DNA of 64,000 nt. Origin: Anaeramoeba ignava. Lineage: Eukaryota; Metamonada; Anaeramoebidae. This document shows, one piece after another, positions 63,201-64,000 of this stretch (its first letter is position 1; every line of letters begins with the position of its first letter). The translations under genes were made by a program, and so were the position numbers. Where the stretch lies: positions 434,001 to 498,000 of the forward strand of contig JAPDFW010000060.1 in assembly GCA_028826165.1 (NCBI GenBank), given 5' to 3'. A model generated the notes under the pieces. The model was given only the letters and a program-made list of their open reading frames with translations, did no database searches and was not told where the DNA came from.

Positions 63201-64000
63201 CAATTCTTATTTGATTTTCTAATTTGAATTTGAATTTGAATTTGAATTTGAATTTGAATTTGAATTTGATTTTGAATTTGAATTTGATTTTGATTTTACT
63301 TTTATCAAATGCAAGATTTGCTAATGCTCTAAATCCTTGAAATTGTATTTCTACCCGATTTGAAAAATTATTCATTGCTTGTAAAATTGTTTCAATTCCT
63401 TTCATTTCTCCAATTCTTATTTGATTTTCTAATTTGATTTTGATTTTAAATTTGGATTTGAATTTGAATTTGAATTTGATTTTGATTTTGATTTTGATTT
63501 TGATTTTGATTTTGAATTTGATTTTGATTTTCATTTTGATTTTTCTTTTTTTTTTAAATTACCTTTGCTATTAAATCCAATATTAGATAAACATAAACAT
63601 CCTTGATATTGAATTTCCATTCTATCTAAAAATCTATTCATTGTTTCAATAACTCTTTCGATCCCTTTTAATTCAAATATTTCTTTTCGATATTCTTTGA
63701 TTTTTAATTTCAATATCATAATTTAGTTTTGGATTTTCTATTTTTAGATTTTTTTTTTGTTAGTTTTACCCTCATCATCTCCAATAACACTTAAAATTGC
63801 ACACCCATTTTCTTGAATAATTGGATTATCCACAAATTTATTCATTACTTTAATAACTATTCCAATTTCTTTCATTTTTATAATACCAAGGTCATTTTCT
63901 TGTTCTTGTTCACTTTCTTTTTCAAAAAAAAAAACAAACAAATTTAATTTTTGGATAAGTTTTGAAAATAATTTAGATTTACCTTTAAATCTTAATAAAT
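60217..64000 (-). CDS. ARM-repeat protein, exon-array gene, 5' end outside window
   Basis: Seventeen exons in transcript order: 63983-64000 (partial), 63770-63916, 63563-63694, 63300-63428, 63090-63218, 62609-62737, 62401-62535, 62198-62320, 61993-62109, 61787-61915, 61595-61723, 61391-61519, 61184-61312, 60808-61107, 60609-60740, 60406-60537, 60217-60338 (TGA). Nearly all are phase 1-1 with one ARM repeat (IRIREMKGIETILQAMNNFS, then IQxxGxxALxNIA). Lengths vary from 117 to 147 nt, so this array is older and more diverged than the two on the plus strand. Exon 60808-61107 (300 nt) codes two repeats in one exon joined by an Asn/Glu-rich linker. The three exons 63300-63428, 63090-63218 and 62609-62737 are near copies with hexamer-filled introns between. 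The function is presumably a protein-binding scaffold. Confidence 0.84.
62738..63089 (-). repeat. ARM-gene intron of AAATTC/AAATC hexamers
   Basis: 352-nt intron; the transcribed strand is AAATTC and AAAATC units without G. Sister introns 63219-63299 and 63429-63562 use the same units but are shorter, so tract length differs among recently duplicated modules. Confidence 0.85.

Overview
The window is nuclear DNA of a very AT-rich, intron-bearing unicellular eukaryote that uses the standard stop codons. The gene families found (eIF3m, PA2G4, NTF2, Ras, SMC1, a Qc-SNARE, NC2-beta, SLC25, ABCC and AAAP transporters), the many BTB, ankyrin and ARM repeat proteins, and a beta-helix/fibronectin-III surface protein fit a free-living amoeboid protist. 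An Anaeramoeba-like lineage is my guess, held with low confidence.

Layout: 1-2516 (+) 3' end of an ARM-repeat gene built from one-repeat exons; 3632-5134 (-) BTB-BACK protein; 5504-7551 (+) eIF3m; 7725-9860 (+) ankyrin-BTB protein; 9981-11835 (-) NTF2; 12016-15715 (+) PA2G4/EBP1; 16136-18348 (+) Ras GTPase; 18712-23912 (+) SMC1 cohesin ATPase carrying an intein; 25648-29200 (+) SYP7-like Qc-SNARE; 29406-31679 (+) ankyrin-RING protein with tandemly amplified exons; 31788-32693 (-) metallophosphoesterase; 33679-39904 (+) 27-exon ARM-repeat gene; 41005-46491 (-) beta-helix/FN3 receptor-like protein; 47005-51998 (-) ABCC transporter; 52246-53523 (+) NC2-beta; 53739-56244 (-) amino acid transporter; 56531-60155 (-) SLC25 carrier; 60217-64000 (-) a third ARM exon-array gene, open at the window edge. 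I built the exon models by hand. Every junction is GT-AG with consistent phase, and the protein lengths agree with the families.

The main discovery is a 367-residue intein inside the Walker A motif of SMC1 (18911-20011). It lies wholly in one exon, starts with Cys, ends with His-Asn before Ser, and carries a degenerate LAGLIDADG motif. Removing it leaves a 1230-residue protein, a normal SMC1 length. The second theme is exon-shuffling architecture. Three ARM genes are tandem arrays of 129-nt phase 1-1 exons, one repeat per exon, and the ankyrin-RING gene has 96-nt exons in 209-bp units that are still nearly identical. The third theme is that introns and spacers are filled with private 6-, 12- or 18-bp satellites. 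Those inside introns almost completely lack G, or AG and GT, on the transcribed strand, with one clear exception in the SLC25 intron.

There is no operon logic: neighbouring genes are on mixed strands and mostly unrelated housekeeping functions. Gene starts tend to follow a T-rich tract that turns A-rich just before ATG. No tRNA, rRNA, CRISPR or transposase was recognised.
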